A stretch of DNA of 64,000 nucleotides from Acinetobacter sp. TGL-Y2 (GCF_001612555.1 NZ_CP015110.1:310001-374000), one strand, 5' to 3'; shown: positions 37,951 to 48,694, counted from the first letter of the stretch. Program-made: numbers and translations. Notes: generated by a model not told the origin, from the sequence alone.

Positions 37951-38571
37951 TCACTGTTTAGGGGTAATTAATTTTTGTATCAAGTCTTGGTAACGGTTGG
38001 CTTGCTGTGTCATCGACAAGCGATTTGCATTAATTACAGACTCTAAATCATGCAAAGCTTTATTAAAATCATCATTTAAAATAATGTAATCAAAGTTCAC
38101 ATATTGCTGCATATCTTCAACTGCACAGCTTAGACGGTGTTCAATAATGTCGACAGCATCTGTACCACGGTTAGATAAACGCTGACGTAGATCAAATTGA
38201 GTGGGCGGCAAAATAAAAATTTGTTTAGATTCAGGAAAAAGTTTACGGACCTGTTCAGCACCTTGCCAATCAATTTCAAGCAGCACGTCATGACCTTTGG
38301 CCAATTGTTCGCGAACGGTCAGTTGAGAGGTGCCGTAATAATTTCCAAACACTTCAGCATATTCGATGAAACCGCCTTGCTGAACCTGTGCTAAGAAATG
38401 CTCTTGACTGGTAAAATGATAGTGCACACCCTCAAGTTCGCCAGGGCGTTGACCACGTGTCGTGTGAGACACAGAAACGTGTAAGTTGCTTACGCGCTCA
38501 AGTAGGGCTTTAACTAATGATGTTTTGCCTGTTCCAGATGCAGCTGAAACGACAAACAAGAGACCCGACAT
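37951..38571 (-). CDS. gmk: Guanylate kinase
   Basis: A 206-residue kinase with P-loop SAASGTGKTSLVKAL, the GMP-binding segment SHTTRGQRPGELEGVHYHF, and the lid with LSNRGTDAVD. It converts GMP to GDP. The ATG at 38571 (MSGLLFVVSA) is the family start; the longer frame upstream lacks any support. It is divergent from ispH. Confidence 0.95.
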   Translation of the reverse strand: MSGLLFVVSAASGTGKTSLVKALLERVSNLHVSVSHTTRGQRPGELEGVHYHFTSQEHFLAQVQQGGFIEYAEVFGNYYGTSQLTVREQLAKGHDVLLEIDWQGAEQVRKLFPESKQIFILPPTQFDLRQRLSNRGTDAVDIIEHRLSCAVEDMQQYVNFDYIILNDDFNKALHDLESVINANRLSMTQQANRYQDLIQKLITPKQ

Positions 38572-38704
38572 GATATTTTTCCTGATATGATAAAATATCT
38601 TCTCTATTTTAGAGCAGACGGGTTTCAAACAAAATAGCAATTCGCATTTTGTTTGCAAATTTATTGCGAATCGTCCATGAAATTAAGTGAACATTGAGGA
38701 TCCT

Positions 38705-39655
38705 ATGGAAATTGTTTTGGCTAATCCACGTGGTTTTTGCGCAGGTGTCGACCGTGCCATAGCGATTGTGAACCGAGCGCTTGAGTGCTTTAGTCCACCG
38801 ATCTATGTCCGCCATGAAGTGGTTCACAATAAATTTGTCGTGGATGATCTACGCCAACGCGGTGCTATTTTCGTTGAAGAACTGGATGAAGTTCCAGATG
38901 ACAATATTGTGATTTTTAGTGCACACGGCGTATCTAAAGCTGTTCAGTTAGAAGCTGCGCGCCGGGGTTTAAAAGTCTTTGATGCTACTTGTCCTTTGGT
39001 GACCAAAGTTCATATTGAAGTGACCAAGTATGCCCGCGAAGGTATCGAAGCGATTTTGATTGGTCATGAAGGACATCCTGAAGTTGAAGGAACCATGGGA
39101 CAATATGACTTAAATAAAGGGGGTCATATTTATTTGGTGGAAGATGAAGAAGATGTACATGCTTTAAATGTGCATGATCCAAAAAAACTGGCATTTGTGA
39201 CCCAAACCACACTGTCTATAGATGATACAGCCAAAGTCATTGACGCTCTGCGGACCAAGTTTCCTGCAATTCAGGGACCACGCAAAGATGACATTTGTTA
39301 TGCGACGCAAAACCGTCAGGATGCAGTACGTGATTTGGCGGAAAAATGTGATGTGGTTTTAGTGGTCGGTTCACCGAATTCATCTAATTCGAATCGCCTT
39401 CGCGAACTTGCTGAGCGAATGGGTAAGCATGCGTATTTGGTCGATAATGCAGATGAATTACAAGCAGAATGGTTTGAGCCAAATAGTAAAATTGGTGTGA
39501 CGGCGGGTGCATCTGCTCCTGAAATTTTAATTAAACAAGTGATTCAGCGACTACAAGATTGGGGTGCAACCTCACCAGAAGAATTGAATGGTCGTGAAGA
39601 AAATATTACGTTTAGCTTACCGAAAGAATTGAGAATACCGGTCACTCAGGCCTAA
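38705..39655 (+). CDS. ispH: 4-hydroxy-3-methylbut-2-enyl diphosphate reductase
   Basis: A 316-residue iron-sulfur enzyme with the three cluster cysteines in [23 protein letters not shown] and [10 protein letters not shown]. It makes IPP and DMAPP in the last step of the MEP isoprenoid pathway. The ATG at 38705 with GAGGA upstream is preferred over a GTG six codons earlier. It has its own terminator. Confidence 0.95.
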   Translation: MEIVLANPRGFCAGVDRAIAIVNRALECFSPPIYVRHEVVHNKFVVDDLRQRGAIFVEELDEVPDDNIVIFSAHGVSKAVQLEAARRGLKVFDATCPLVTKVHIEVTKYAREGIEAILIGHEGHPEVEGTMGQYDLNKGGHIYLVEDEEDVHALNVHDPKKLAFVTQTTLSIDDTAKVIDALRTKFPAIQGPRKDDICYATQNRQDAVRDLAEKCDVVLVVGSPNSSNSNRLRELAERMGKHAYLVDNADELQAEWFEPNSKIGVTAGASAPEILIKQVIQRLQDWGATSPEELNGREENITFSLPKELRIPVTQA

Positions 39656-39677
39656 TAAGTACCTCAACAAGTTTTAT

Positions 39678-39720
39678 GAGGACCAAGTCATGTTTGAAAG
39701 TGTGACTTAGTCCTCTTTTT
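39678..39720 (+). terminator. Terminator of ispH
   Basis: GAGGACCAAGTCA pairs with TGACTTAGTCCTC (12 of 13) around a 12-base loop, followed by five T. Confidence 0.85.
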
Positions 39721-39805
39721 CATGCCTTTTGTCCAAACTGTTTTGTTTTTTTCGCTGTAAAGAATTACTTTGTTAATGTAAAAAATAATAACAAACGTGA
39801 TCAAG

Positions 39806-40225
39806 ATGAAAAATATCCGACGGGGTTTTACTTTAATTGAATTGATGGTCTGCATCAGTATTCTTGCAATTATTACTTCAATTGCAGCGCCCAGTTTTAG
39901 TCAGCAAATTCAAAACCATAAGTTTAATAATGAAACTCGAGACGTTTTGACCTTAATGGGCGAGGCCCGTGCTCAAGCCATTAGCCTTAAAAAAGATGTC
40001 AAAGTGCATTTTTCAAAACAATTAACAGATCAAAATAATGCGACCAATTTTTATTGGTCGGCTCAAAATGCGCAAATTTCTCAAGTGAATCATATTGAAT
40101 TCGATATGCTGGGTCAGGTCAAACAACGTCCTCCCAATGGCTGCATTGCCATTACGCACAATAAAGTATTTACGGTCAATGTTTTAGGTTCCTTGAATGC
40201 CGCTCAGGAGAACGCAACATGCTAA
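39806..40225 (+). CDS. fimU: Type IV minor pilin FimU/FimT-like (GspH family), operon 1
   Basis: A 139-residue prepilin, leader MKNIRRG then FTLIELMVCISILAIITSIA. The GspH-like body has ETRDVLTLMGEARAQAISLK and a C-terminal CIAI strand. FimU links tip minor pilins to the shaft. I used the ATG at 39806; a GTG three codons upstream is possible. First gene of minor-pilin operon 1; it overlaps pilV. Confidence 0.87.
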   Translation: MKNIRRGFTLIELMVCISILAIITSIAAPSFSQQIQNHKFNNETRDVLTLMGEARAQAISLKKDVKVHFSKQLTDQNNATNFYWSAQNAQISQVNHIEFDMLGQVKQRPPNGCIAITHNKVFTVNVLGSLNAAQENATC

Positions 40226-40728
40226 GTCCTGCGCGTAAAAAACAACAGGGTGTCGGGTTTATAGAGGTATTGGTCGCTTTACTGTTGTTGGCTGTGGCAG
40301 TGCTTGGCTATGTAGGACTGCAATATCGCTCTTTAGATGCCACTGTAGAGGGAGGCTCACGAGTCGAAGCAATTGGTTTGGCACGCGACTTGGCAGAACG
40401 TATTCGGGTAAACCGCAACGCGTTAAATGTATATACGAGCCAATTAAAAACCGCAGCTGCACAAACCCAATATAAAACCGATTGCGAAAAAACCAATTGT
40501 AGCGAAACAGATATGGCCGATTTTGATGTGGCTCAAGTCGTGACCAACGCCAATGTTTTAGGAATGAGCATGAACATTATGCCATGTCCAAAAAATGAAA
40601 ATAGCCTGAATTGTATCTATGTGGCATGGGGAGACACCAGTCCAACCAATGGTGATGGGGTCGGTGATTGTACTCAAGACAATGCTTATCACAGAGCATC
40701 TACATGCATTATTATGGAGACATATTAA
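40219..40728 (+). CDS. pilV: Type IV minor pilin PilV, operon 1
   Basis: A 169-residue prepilin with a less usual processing site, QQG then VGFIEVLVALLLLAVAVLGY. The IGLARDLAERIRVNRNAL segment and CIYVAWGDTSP near the end are typical of PilV. It belongs to the tip priming complex. The ATG is within the last codons of fimU, with AGGAG upstream. Confidence 0.87.
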   Translation: MLSPARKKQQGVGFIEVLVALLLLAVAVLGYVGLQYRSLDATVEGGSRVEAIGLARDLAERIRVNRNALNVYTSQLKTAAAQTQYKTDCEKTNCSETDMADFDVAQVVTNANVLGMSMNIMPCPKNENSLNCIYVAWGDTSPTNGDGVGDCTQDNAYHRASTCIIMETY

Positions 40729-40730
40729 TC

Positions 40731-41804
40731 ATGAATAAACAAGCGGGTTTAACCCTGATAGAGCTGATGCTCGCATTGACCTTGGGGCTTTTGGTCTCTG
40801 CTTCTGCCATTTTAATGTTATGGACTGGGCAAAAAAGTTTCTCCATGCAACAAGGTTTGGCCAATCTACAAGACAATGCAAATTTCGGTCTAAATTATGT
40901 GACCAAAGATATTCGTTTGGCCAACTTAAATACCCAGAAGTCCGAAATCAATGACCAAACGGCCTTTGGTGGAATTGTTTTGACATCATCTGTCAATGCC
41001 AAAAAAGACACCGGTGTGAATCCAGCCGTTGTGTTAAGTAATTTGAATCAATCCATTGTGGGTGATACGGCAGTTGTGAACTTATTGTCTCGGAGCCATG
41101 GTCATGCCATTGGCGCATCGACGCAGTGGACGGGTGCTTCTAATGTCAATGATGCCACGGCAAAGTCAGCCATTCACAGTGATCAGTTGGTTATTCAATA
41201 TATTCCGCAATATATTTTGGACGATAAAGGTACACCAAGTCAGGAGGATGACGAGCTTGTGGGTGGGTTTGATTGTGAGGGAAATGACTTAAATTTCCCA
41301 GTCATCAAAAAAGCCACGAGTAATGTGTTTGGTGAACAAGTCATTGTTCAGCGTTATTTTTTGAGAGCCAATCATCAGCAAGTGAATGAGCCGAATAGTG
41401 GTTTAGGGCTGGCATGTGATGCAGGTCTTTATGCCCGAAATGGCGATCCTACTGCAATTAGTCATTATGGCGGTGGGGGGGAGGTGATCATGCCACGGGT
41501 CGATCATTTCCGAGTGTTACTGAGCATTCAAACCCTCACAAATACTAGACGTTATATTTCAATTAAAGACTATATGGATTTAGTAGACCCTAAACCTCGT
41601 ATTGTTGCTTTGCAAATTGGTGTGTTGGCAAGATCGCTTGATCATGTAGGGCGCGACTCAGTCATCAAAGATGATCAAACTTATAAAGTATTAGATCAAA
41701 ATGTGGTGGTTAAAACCGATCAAAATATTCATAACAAATACTTAAGAAAAGTGATCACACAAAATGTAGCGTTACGTAATGCACTTGGGGAGAGGGGACG
41801 ATGA
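40731..41804 (+). CDS. pilW: Type IV minor pilin PilW, operon 1
   Basis: A 357-residue prepilin, leader MNKQAG then LTLIELMLALTLGLLVSASA, with LQDNANFGLNYVTKDIRLAN and a long globular region. The ATG at 40731 is chosen because it gives a normal 6-residue leader. A run of seven G (41475-41481) lies in frame in the YGGGGEVIMPR segment. It is 40 residues longer than its operon 2 counterpart. Confidence 0.87.
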   Translation: MNKQAGLTLIELMLALTLGLLVSASAILMLWTGQKSFSMQQGLANLQDNANFGLNYVTKDIRLANLNTQKSEINDQTAFGGIVLTSSVNAKKDTGVNPAVVLSNLNQSIVGDTAVVNLLSRSHGHAIGASTQWTGASNVNDATAKSAIHSDQLVIQYIPQYILDDKGTPSQEDDELVGGFDCEGNDLNFPVIKKATSNVFGEQVIVQRYFLRANHQQVNEPNSGLGLACDAGLYARNGDPTAISHYGGGGEVIMPRVDHFRVLLSIQTLTNTRRYISIKDYMDLVDPKPRIVALQIGVLARSLDHVGRDSVIKDDQTYKVLDQNVVVKTDQNIHNKYLRKVITQNVALRNALGERGR

Positions 41805-42565
41805 AACAACATCAACAGGGTGCCACGCTCATCGTTGTACTGTTTGTTCTTTTGATTTTAACGATCATTGGTACTGTTTCGATTCGACAGAGTTCCATGG
41901 TGTTAAAGGTTGCAACAAGCAGTCAAGCTCAGCAATTGCTGACCCAAAATACAGATGCGACTTTTTTCAATGTCGAAGATCTGGATAATTTTAACCAAAG
42001 TTTAAGTACCAGCGGTATGTTTGGTCATATCAATAATGATAAAGACATTACTAAAGAATTGGTGTTTTGCTTCCGAGGGGATCAAAAGCAATTTTTTAAT
42101 ATTGGTCGTGCCTCAATCATTGCTTGGGAAGAAGGCAAATCTGAACCCACCAATTCGTTTATCGGTAAAGATGGCTTTTGTGATGCCAAAAATGCCACAA
42201 AAAACTTTTTTACCAGTACGCGCCGTGTAGTCATGACGCAAGTCGCTGTGAAATTTTCGACAGTGAATTCAAGTGTTCCATTTAGTGATCGACAGCGTGG
42301 AACAGATGCTAAACAAAGTCTGGCCGAGGAAGCAAAGCGAGTCAAAATATTTTCGGTCTCTGTGATGCCGACGCTATCGAGCGCTAGTCGTGATGATATT
42401 AATCTGTGTCTTCAAAATAGAATGAGCGAAGTCACTATTCCTCAAGGAACAACAGTCGCGGCAAATAGTGCTGTACGTCAAAGTATAACTACGTGTTTAA
42501 CAGCTTTAAATGTGCCGTTTACGACACATGTCACTGAATACGCAATTACTCCAGAATATTCTTAA
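41801..42565 (+). CDS. pilX: Type IV minor pilin PilX, operon 1
   Basis: A 254-residue pilin-like protein, leader MKQHQQG then ATLIVVLFVLLILTIIGTVS. The mature position 5 is Val, not Glu, as in GspK/PilX-like tip pilins. A conserved ELVFCFRGDQKQF segment is shared with operon 2. It overlaps pilW by 4 bases. Confidence 0.85.
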   Translation: MKQHQQGATLIVVLFVLLILTIIGTVSIRQSSMVLKVATSSQAQQLLTQNTDATFFNVEDLDNFNQSLSTSGMFGHINNDKDITKELVFCFRGDQKQFFNIGRASIIAWEEGKSEPTNSFIGKDGFCDAKNATKNFFTSTRRVVMTQVAVKFSTVNSSVPFSDRQRGTDAKQSLAEEAKRVKIFSVSVMPTLSSASRDDINLCLQNRMSEVTIPQGTTVAANSAVRQSITTCLTALNVPFTTHVTEYAITPEYS

Positions 42566-42580
42566 TGGGATTGGGGAAAA

Positions 42581-45500
42581 ATGATAACTCAATTAAAAAA
42601 TAAAAAAATGTTAAATCGGTTTCCAAAAATGCTTTGGGTTACACAGCTTTCGCTACTGTGTAGTGGACTTCTTTTATCAGCTTCGGTGAACTCGAGCGAT
42701 ATTGATATTTATCAAAAAGCCAAGGAAGGTGACCGGACTTTAATGTTCATGATTGATGTATCTACATCAATGGATCGCTCTGTCGATACAGCATATTTCA
42801 CCGGTTATGCCTGTGATTTACCAACTTTGGTTAAAGACACATCTAATGCGCAAAAAGAATTAAAGCAGATTAGTCATGGGGCAAATCAAGCTTTTAAAAC
42901 GACATTGGAGCGGGTCTATTGCTTAGGGAGTAATAACCTTAAATATTATGATCGAATTACTCGCGTTAAAGATGCAATGATTGATGTTTTATTGGGGAAT
43001 ACGGATAAAAAAGTGAATGCCCTAGATGGCAAATATATGATTGGCCTATCTACCTTAGGTTCTGTAAAAGTGAATGGGGGAACTGTACTGGTTCCTGCAA
43101 GAGCCCTCAATACAATTGTTGATTCTTCAACAGGCAAGACCCACCGAGATGTGATGGTGGAAGAAGTAGCAAAACTAAAAGGGGTATCGGCAACACCGAC
43201 GGCAAGGTCTTATGCTGAAGTTGCTTCTTATTTACTGGGTACGAATACAAACGCGAGACCACTTTTGAGGAATTATTACCAGAGTTTAGGTAATCGATTC
43301 ATTGTATTGGGCGCTGACCCTTGGAGTTGCAAAGTACCACTTACAAATACTGCTAACGACTATCGTACTTATAAAGCTACACATGGGCCTATGGCAGGTC
43401 AAAATATTGATATTGCTTGGTGTCAAGATGGTCCAAATATTACGTGGAATCCTAAATCATCGAACTATGTCCCTTCCTTAGTTCAATTATCATATTCTGA
43501 TACTCGTGAATTATGGTTCGATCCCACGCCAAGGCCAAGAGATGTTATTGCCACGATTTCTGGCTTCCCATACTCGGTCGATGCTTCAAAAGTAAGCGAT
43601 AAAACTAAATATTTAAATCCGACTTCAATCAGTAAGCAATTAAATTATTCCAATACTGAAAAATCATGTAATGGTCAAGCCATTTATATGTTGACCGATG
43701 GTGAGCCCAATAACGGAAGAGACAGTCTTCCACTCATGCAATCTGCTTTAGGTGACAATAGCTCAGAAATTAGTTGTAGTGATTCCGAAACAGGTTCGGA
43801 ATGTAGCTTAAAGATGGTGGAAATTTTAGCCAACCCAAATCGTAACCCTTCTAAAGTCTCTATCAAAACAGCCATGGTTGGATTTGGTAATGATTTCAAC
43901 GGCATTCCATCCTCTATAAAAACTGAAGTGGAAGTGGACGCTGTAAGTGGGGTAAGTGAAAGTGTCAAAAATGCCGCAAAATTGGGGATACGTGGCCAAG
44001 GCGGATGGTATTCAGGAAATAAATCTGAAGATATTGTATCGAGTATTCAAGCGCTTATTGACTCCATCTCAGCGGATATTCCTTCTGTCACTACCGGCGC
44101 ACCGACCGTTGCCAAAGACTCCTTAAATCCTGCGGTCATTCAGCCCATAGCGTATTATCCACAGTTCCAACCCACCCCTGATCAAAAGTATCGGTTATGG
44201 ATTGGCAATCTCAAAAAATACAATATTGGTGCTGATGGACAGCTAAAAGATAAAAACAACAATAAAATTTTAGATGTAAATGGAAATCTAGTCGATAACT
44301 TCGACCTTTGGTCAAAAGCGATTGATCCAGCAGTTCAAGATGCAGAAGTAACCACCATAGGGAGTCGCAAATTTTCTTTGAAAGGCGGCGTGTGGTCACA
44401 ATTAAATTTAAAACTAAATGGCAGCAATGTCGAAAATCGCAAGGTGTTGACCAATCGCGTAGTAAGTTCAACCGATGCCAATAGCTTTATTGGCGGAACC
44501 ACTTTACGCCAAGTACGGGTCAGTGATTTAAACGGTTCAGATTCAAAATATAAAACAGATCCAAATAGAGGATATCTGGTTTCACTGTTGGGCTATGCTT
44601 TAAATAAAACCATCCCTAGCTCAGCGGAACTCACCGCTGCGCCAGAACTGAGACAAATAGGTGCAGTCATGCATTCATCACCTATTTTACTGACCAATAA
44701 AGGCACTGTGGAATATGATGTAAGCTCAAAAAGCTTGAGTTCCAAAGATCGTGAAGACTATGTGCTGTTTGGTACCACGCAAGGTGTCTTGCATGTGGTG
44801 AATGAAAAGACAGGCGAAGAAAAATTTGCATTTGTACCCAATGAAATGGTCGAAAATCAAAAAGAAGCCTTTTTGACACCCGATCAGAGCAGCGGTGGAA
44901 CAGATCAATTGTTTTACGGGATAGATGGTCCATGGACCGCGTACACAGAATATGTTGTGGCAAGCACTGAAGGATTAACCGTTGCAAAAGGTAAACAAGA
45001 TCAAACAGGCAAGCAAATGGTTTACGGTGGCTTGCGAATGGGCGGTCGTAGTTATTACGCGCTGGACCTTGCCAATATGGATGATCCTAAGCTTCAATTT
45101 CATATCTCTCCTGCAGACCAAAAAGTCTATTACAACGGCAGCAGCAAATCCTTTGCACAGCTTCAATACATGGGGCAAAGTTGGTCTAAACCTGCGATAG
45201 GTTGGGTCAAATGGGGTTCAAGCCGAAAACGCGTGATGTTTGTAGGAGGTGGCTATGATGCAGGTGGAAGCGATGGAGATGCTCGCACCAATGGGGTAAA
45301 AGGCCAGTATGCTGGTTATGAAAGTGATTCGTATAATCCAAGCTTTGCCCAAGGCGGAGGGGTCTACATGTTCGACGCTGAAAATGGTGACCTGTTATGG
45401 TGGTCAAGTAGTCAAGCCAGCACCAGTAACAAGGCAGCGACCACTGGAGTCATTGCGACAAAAGATGACCATCTGAAATATAGTGTTGTCAGTGAAATTA

Positions 45501-46441
45501 GACTGGAGGATCGAAACAGTGACGGTCTAACCGATCATTTGTATTTTGGTGATTTGGGTGGGCAAGTCTTTCGCATGGATATCAACAATAATGCGACAGC
45601 CATCGGTGGGTTTTTAAATAAATCACAGCGTATCCTGAATTTAAACTCAGGCGCGACCAGTCCACGGTTTTATGAAATGCCGTCTTTTTCAATCTATGAC
45701 GCTGCTGGAAAATCATTTGCAGTGATCTCAATTGGCAGTGGTAATCGAAGTTTGCCCTTACAAGAATATGCAGCGAACACAGCGGATCGTGATTATGATG
45801 CGATTTACAATATTTTTGACAAAGATGTGACTTCACCGAGCTTATATGCCACCGATCATACTTTTGAGAATACGGCAGCTAAAACCGATTTGGTTGAACT
45901 TACCCAACAAGATCGTATTGGCAACAGCACGCCTAAAACCTCTTATGCGTCAAGAGGATGGTATTACAAGTTTAAAAATGGCACAGCAATGCAGAGCTCT
46001 AAAGTCATTTCCTCACCTATTGTCACCAATTATAGAATGTATGTATCTACATTTGATAGCAGTAAGGCCGGCTTAGGTAGCGCATGTGGAGCAGGCGTTA
46101 AAGGCGAAAGTTTCTTGCAAACTTTCTGCATGCCTTTTGGTCAATGTCTTAAAAGCACTTCGGGTACAAATGGAGCGCCTGTGAATCCTGTGGTGGAATG
46201 TACAACAGGTGATGGATGCTCTATTGGTGTCGGTTTACAAACCACCACTGTTGTGCCTATCAAATGTGAAGGGGAAAGCTGTACAAGCAACGGTTCAACC
46301 ACTCACTCTTCAACCTCTGGGAATGCAAACTACTGTCTAGATACAGGGCAAATTGGACTTTCTCACAAAGGTGGGGTGACGGGTAAAAATAATACTAAAA
46401 TGTGTTTGGTTCCACAGCGCTGGTATCAGGCATTTAGGTAG
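42581..46441 (+). CDS. pilY1: Type IV pilus tip-associated protein PilY1, operon 1
   Basis: A 1286-residue secreted protein. A signal sequence (about 1-39) precedes a von Willebrand A domain with the MIDAS motif DVSTS (residue 59) and YMLTDGEPNNG. The C-terminal half is a PilY1 beta-propeller (YVLFGTTQGVLHVVNEKTG, YYALDLANMDDPKL) containing the calcium loop DRNSDGLTD before HLYFGDLGGQVFRMD. PilY1 sits at the pilus tip, promotes extension and often mediates adhesion or surface sensing. The last 110 residues are Cys/Ser/Thr-rich. Confidence 0.9.
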   Translation: MITQLKNKKMLNRFPKMLWVTQLSLLCSGLLLSASVNSSDIDIYQKAKEGDRTLMFMIDVSTSMDRSVDTAYFTGYACDLPTLVKDTSNAQKELKQISHGANQAFKTTLERVYCLGSNNLKYYDRITRVKDAMIDVLLGNTDKKVNALDGKYMIGLSTLGSVKVNGGTVLVPARALNTIVDSSTGKTHRDVMVEEVAKLKGVSATPTARSYAEVASYLLGTNTNARPLLRNYYQSLGNRFIVLGADPWSCKVPLTNTANDYRTYKATHGPMAGQNIDIAWCQDGPNITWNPKSSNYVPSLVQLSYSDTRELWFDPTPRPRDVIATISGFPYSVDASKVSDKTKYLNPTSISKQLNYSNTEKSCNGQAIYMLTDGEPNNGRDSLPLMQSALGDNSSEISCSDSETGSECSLKMVEILANPNRNPSKVSIKTAMVGFGNDFNGIPSSIKTEVEVDAVSGVSESVKNAAKLGIRGQGGWYSGNKSEDIVSSIQALIDSISADIPSVTTGAPTVAKDSLNPAVIQPIAYYPQFQPTPDQKYRLWIGNLKKYNIGADGQLKDKNNNKILDVNGNLVDNFDLWSKAIDPAVQDAEVTTIGSRKFSLKGGVWSQLNLKLNGSNVENRKVLTNRVVSSTDANSFIGGTTLRQVRVSDLNGSDSKYKTDPNRGYLVSLLGYALNKTIPSSAELTAAPELRQIGAVMHSSPILLTNKGTVEYDVSSKSLSSKDREDYVLFGTTQGVLHVVNEKTGEEKFAFVPNEMVENQKEAFLTPDQSSGGTDQLFYGIDGPWTAYTEYVVASTEGLTVAKGKQDQTGKQMVYGGLRMGGRSYYALDLANMDDPKLQFHISPADQKVYYNGSSKSFAQLQYMGQSWSKPAIGWVKWGSSRKRVMFVGGGYDAGGSDGDARTNGVKGQYAGYESDSYNPSFAQGGGVYMFDAENGDLLWWSSSQASTSNKAATTGVIATKDDHLKYSVVSEIRLEDRNSDGLTDHLYFGDLGGQVFRMDINNNATAIGGFLNKSQRILNLNSGATSPRFYEMPSFSIYDAAGKSFAVISIGSGNRSLPLQEYAANTADRDYDAIYNIFDKDVTSPSLYATDHTFENTAAKTDLVELTQQDRIGNSTPKTSYASRGWYYKFKNGTAMQSSKVISSPIVTNYRMYVSTFDSSKAGLGSACGAGVKGESFLQTFCMPFGQCLKSTSGTNGAPVNPVVECTTGDGCSIGVGLQTTTVVPIKCEGESCTSNGSTTHSSTSGNANYCLDTGQIGLSHKGGVTGKNNTKMCLVPQRWYQAFR

Positions 46442-46450
46442 AGTCTTAGA

Positions 46451-46918
46451 ATGAAAAAAATAAACCATTTAAATTCTCAAGGTTTTACATTAATTGAACT
46501 GATGATTGTGGTGGTCATTATGGCTATTCTTGCGGCAATTGCGATCCCAAGCTATCAGGCCTATATACGTAAAAATTTGGAATCGACTGCAATGCAACAG
46601 ATTCAAACGATTGCCAGTGAACTTGAGCGACATAAAGCACGTAATTTTAATTATTTGGGCTTTGCAACCCTTCCAGATCCTGTGGTATTGCCGAAAGGTT
46701 CAACGGGTGCAGAGATAAAATTTAAGCTCAAAGTTTATGATGGTGATACCCCAAGCAAGTCTCTAACTGATACAGGGGCTGCAGGTCAAACATGGGTAAT
46801 TCAAGCGCTGTCTCAAGATGCAAAACTGCATAGTTTTTTGATCTCTAGCACGGGAAATCGCTGTAAGAAATTAGGAACAAGCATAAGCTTAGATTGTCGT
46901 GGAGCAGAAATATGGTGA
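46451..46918 (+). CDS. pilE: Type IV minor pilin PilE-like, first in operon 1
   Basis: A 155-residue prepilin, [20 protein letters not shown] after leader [11 protein letters not shown]. It has the [18 protein letters not shown] segment and a C-terminal CRGAEIW. It starts 9 bases after pilY1 and overlaps the next pilin gene by 7 bases. It belongs to the tip complex. Confidence 0.83.
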   Translation: MKKINHLNSQGFTLIELMIVVVIMAILAAIAIPSYQAYIRKNLESTAMQQIQTIASELERHKARNFNYLGFATLPDPVVLPKGSTGAEIKFKLKVYDGDTPSKSLTDTGAAGQTWVIQALSQDAKLHSFLISSTGNRCKKLGTSISLDCRGAEIW

Positions 46919-47370
46919 AAACGATAAAAGGCTTTACTTTAATTGAGCTGATGATTGTGGTGGCCATTATTGCGATATTAGCTGCGATTGCATATCCGTC
47001 GTATCAGGAATATGTACGTAAAACTAAACGGATTGAATCACAAGCAGAGCTGATTGCATTAGCAGGACAGCTTCAGCGCTATAAAATGGCCAATTTTTCC
47101 TTTGAAAAACGTGAGGGAAATCAGACAGTCCCGATTACCTTGGCAGACCTAGGGCACAATGCTGTATTACCGAATTCGGGGGATGCGCTATATGATGTGA
47201 GCTTAACAGACGTCACAGCCAATGCATGGACATTGACTGCTACGCCAAAGAGCAATACGGCGCAAATAATGGATGGTACCTTTCGTTTAAATCATCGAGA
47301 TCAACGCTGCTGGGATAAGGGTAAATCGAGTTGTGTTTTGTCAGAAATATCAAACTGGAATGGTAAATAG
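46912..47370 (+). CDS. pilE: Type IV minor pilin PilE-like, second in operon 1
   Basis: A 152-residue prepilin, leader MVKTIKG then [20 protein letters not shown], with [19 protein letters not shown] and a C-terminal RDQRCWDKG. The ATG at 46912 gives the standard short leader. It ends operon 1; a terminator follows after about 30 bases. Confidence 0.85.
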   Translation: MVKTIKGFTLIELMIVVAIIAILAAIAYPSYQEYVRKTKRIESQAELIALAGQLQRYKMANFSFEKREGNQTVPITLADLGHNAVLPNSGDALYDVSLTDVTANAWTLTATPKSNTAQIMDGTFRLNHRDQRCWDKGKSSCVLSEISNWNGK

Positions 47371-47687
47371 AGAATTGTAAAAATTAAGTTAAATTTGGAA
47401 GAGCGAATATAAAAATATTCGCCTCTTTTTATGAAAGTTTAAGCTGCTGATAAATATGTATGCTGTGATGCATAAATTTATTTAAGTGTGATTTATTTTA
47501 CAATACTGGATTTTTAAGTTAAATTTTTAATTAAAAACAATAATTTAATTTTTATATAAATCTAATTTTTTATTTTAAAAATATTTCATCTGCTATAAAG
47601 ACACTTCATCGTGTTGAGTATTGCTTTACTATTCGCTCGAATGTATGTTGCAAAGTGTATCTTTTTGTAACTGCTTTGGAGACGGCT
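47371..47687. other. AT-rich interval between minor-pilin operons 1 and 2
   Basis: This 317-bp region holds the operon 1 terminator (47398-47430) and must contain the promoter of operon 2. It is very AT-rich between 47460 and 47590. No protein-coding frame or clear promoter pair is visible. Confidence 0.5.
47398..47430 (+). terminator. Terminator of minor-pilin operon 1
   Basis: AGAGCGAATAT pairs with ATATTCGCCTCT (one bulged base) around AAAA, then T. Confidence 0.8.
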
Positions 47688-48203
47688 TTGCGAATCACGA
47701 AGGGTTTTACCTTGATTGAACTCATGGTGACGATTGCGGTGTTGGCCATTGTTGCGATGATGGCTGCTCCTTCTTTTGGGAATATTATAAAAAAACAACA
47801 GTTGAATACTACTGCTAAAGATCTTGCATATTTATTTGGTCAGGCCCGTGCCCAGTCTGCGGCACTGCGAAAACAAGTAACCATTAAATTTACGGCTGGT
47901 ACCAATGATGCAACTACATTGTATTGGACCTCCAAATATAATCATATCAGTCTTACAAGTGATACTACAGATGTAGTATTTGAACCCATAGGGCTGGTTA
48001 CTAAAAGAAATAAGCAAATTAATAATCCAGCTTTTAATCCACTTTTACCTGAAAACAACACGACTAATCCTAAAAAAATTGATCAGGTAGTCCCGCTGAT
48101 CTTTACTTTATGTAGCACCCGGTTGGCAACCTCAAAAGAGATTAATATTTCTAAGACAGGGGTGATTGAAAAGATTGAAGATAAAGCAGGAGCATGTTCA
48201 TGA
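47688..48203 (+). CDS. fimU: Type IV minor pilin FimU/FimT-like (GspH family), operon 2
   Basis: A 171-residue prepilin, FTLIELMVTIAVLAIVAMMA after leader (L/M)RITKG. The start must be the TTG at 47688: it has GGAG 6 bases upstream and gives the normal short leader, whereas the ATG at 47655 would give an unlikely one. It resembles the operon 1 FimU (GQARAQSAALRKQVTIKF) and is longer. It overlaps pilV by 4 bases. Confidence 0.83.
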   Translation: MRITKGFTLIELMVTIAVLAIVAMMAAPSFGNIIKKQQLNTTAKDLAYLFGQARAQSAALRKQVTIKFTAGTNDATTLYWTSKYNHISLTSDTTDVVFEPIGLVTKRNKQINNPAFNPLLPENNTTNPKKIDQVVPLIFTLCSTRLATSKEINISKTGVIEKIEDKAGACS

Positions 48204-48694
48204 TCAGATCACAATATGGTGTCGGGCTGATAGAAGTTCTGGTTGCGCTATTTATTTTAGCTATAGGGGTAATGGGGTTCTCAGTCCTACAACTACGTGC
48301 ATTACAGGCAATGACAGAAGCAACAGATCGTACTATGGCCATGACAGTCGCCCGGGATTTAACTGATCGAATGCGGATTAATCGTCTAGCACTGAGTGAT
48401 TATGTAACTGCAATCAATACCAAACAGACAGAGACAGATTGTTTAGGAAGTACGTCTACTTATGTTCCTGCATGTAATAGCCAGAAAATAGCAAAATATG
48501 ATGCAACCCAGCTTTTAAGTAAAGCAGAAAGCCTCGGACAGACAATTGTTATGAAAACATGTGATGGAAGCAGTCGTACTTGTATTTATATTTCTTGGGG
48601 AAAAACAGCGATTACAAAAGATGATGTATCCACTTGTATGATAAATGGTGTTTATAAGGTGAATGCACAGTGCCTAGTTATGGAGGCATATTAA
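48200..48694 (+). CDS. pilV: Type IV minor pilin PilV, operon 2
   Basis: A 164-residue prepilin, leader MIRSQYG then VGLIEVLVALFILAIGVMG. VARDLTDRMRINRLAL and CIYISWGKTAI match the operon 1 copy. The ATG at 48200 (overlapping TGA of fimU) has GGAG 7 bases upstream and is preferred to the ATG at 48194. Confidence 0.86.
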   Translation: MIRSQYGVGLIEVLVALFILAIGVMGFSVLQLRALQAMTEATDRTMAMTVARDLTDRMRINRLALSDYVTAINTKQTETDCLGSTSTYVPACNSQKIAKYDATQLLSKAESLGQTIVMKTCDGSSRTCIYISWGKTAITKDDVSTCMINGVYKVNAQCLVMEAY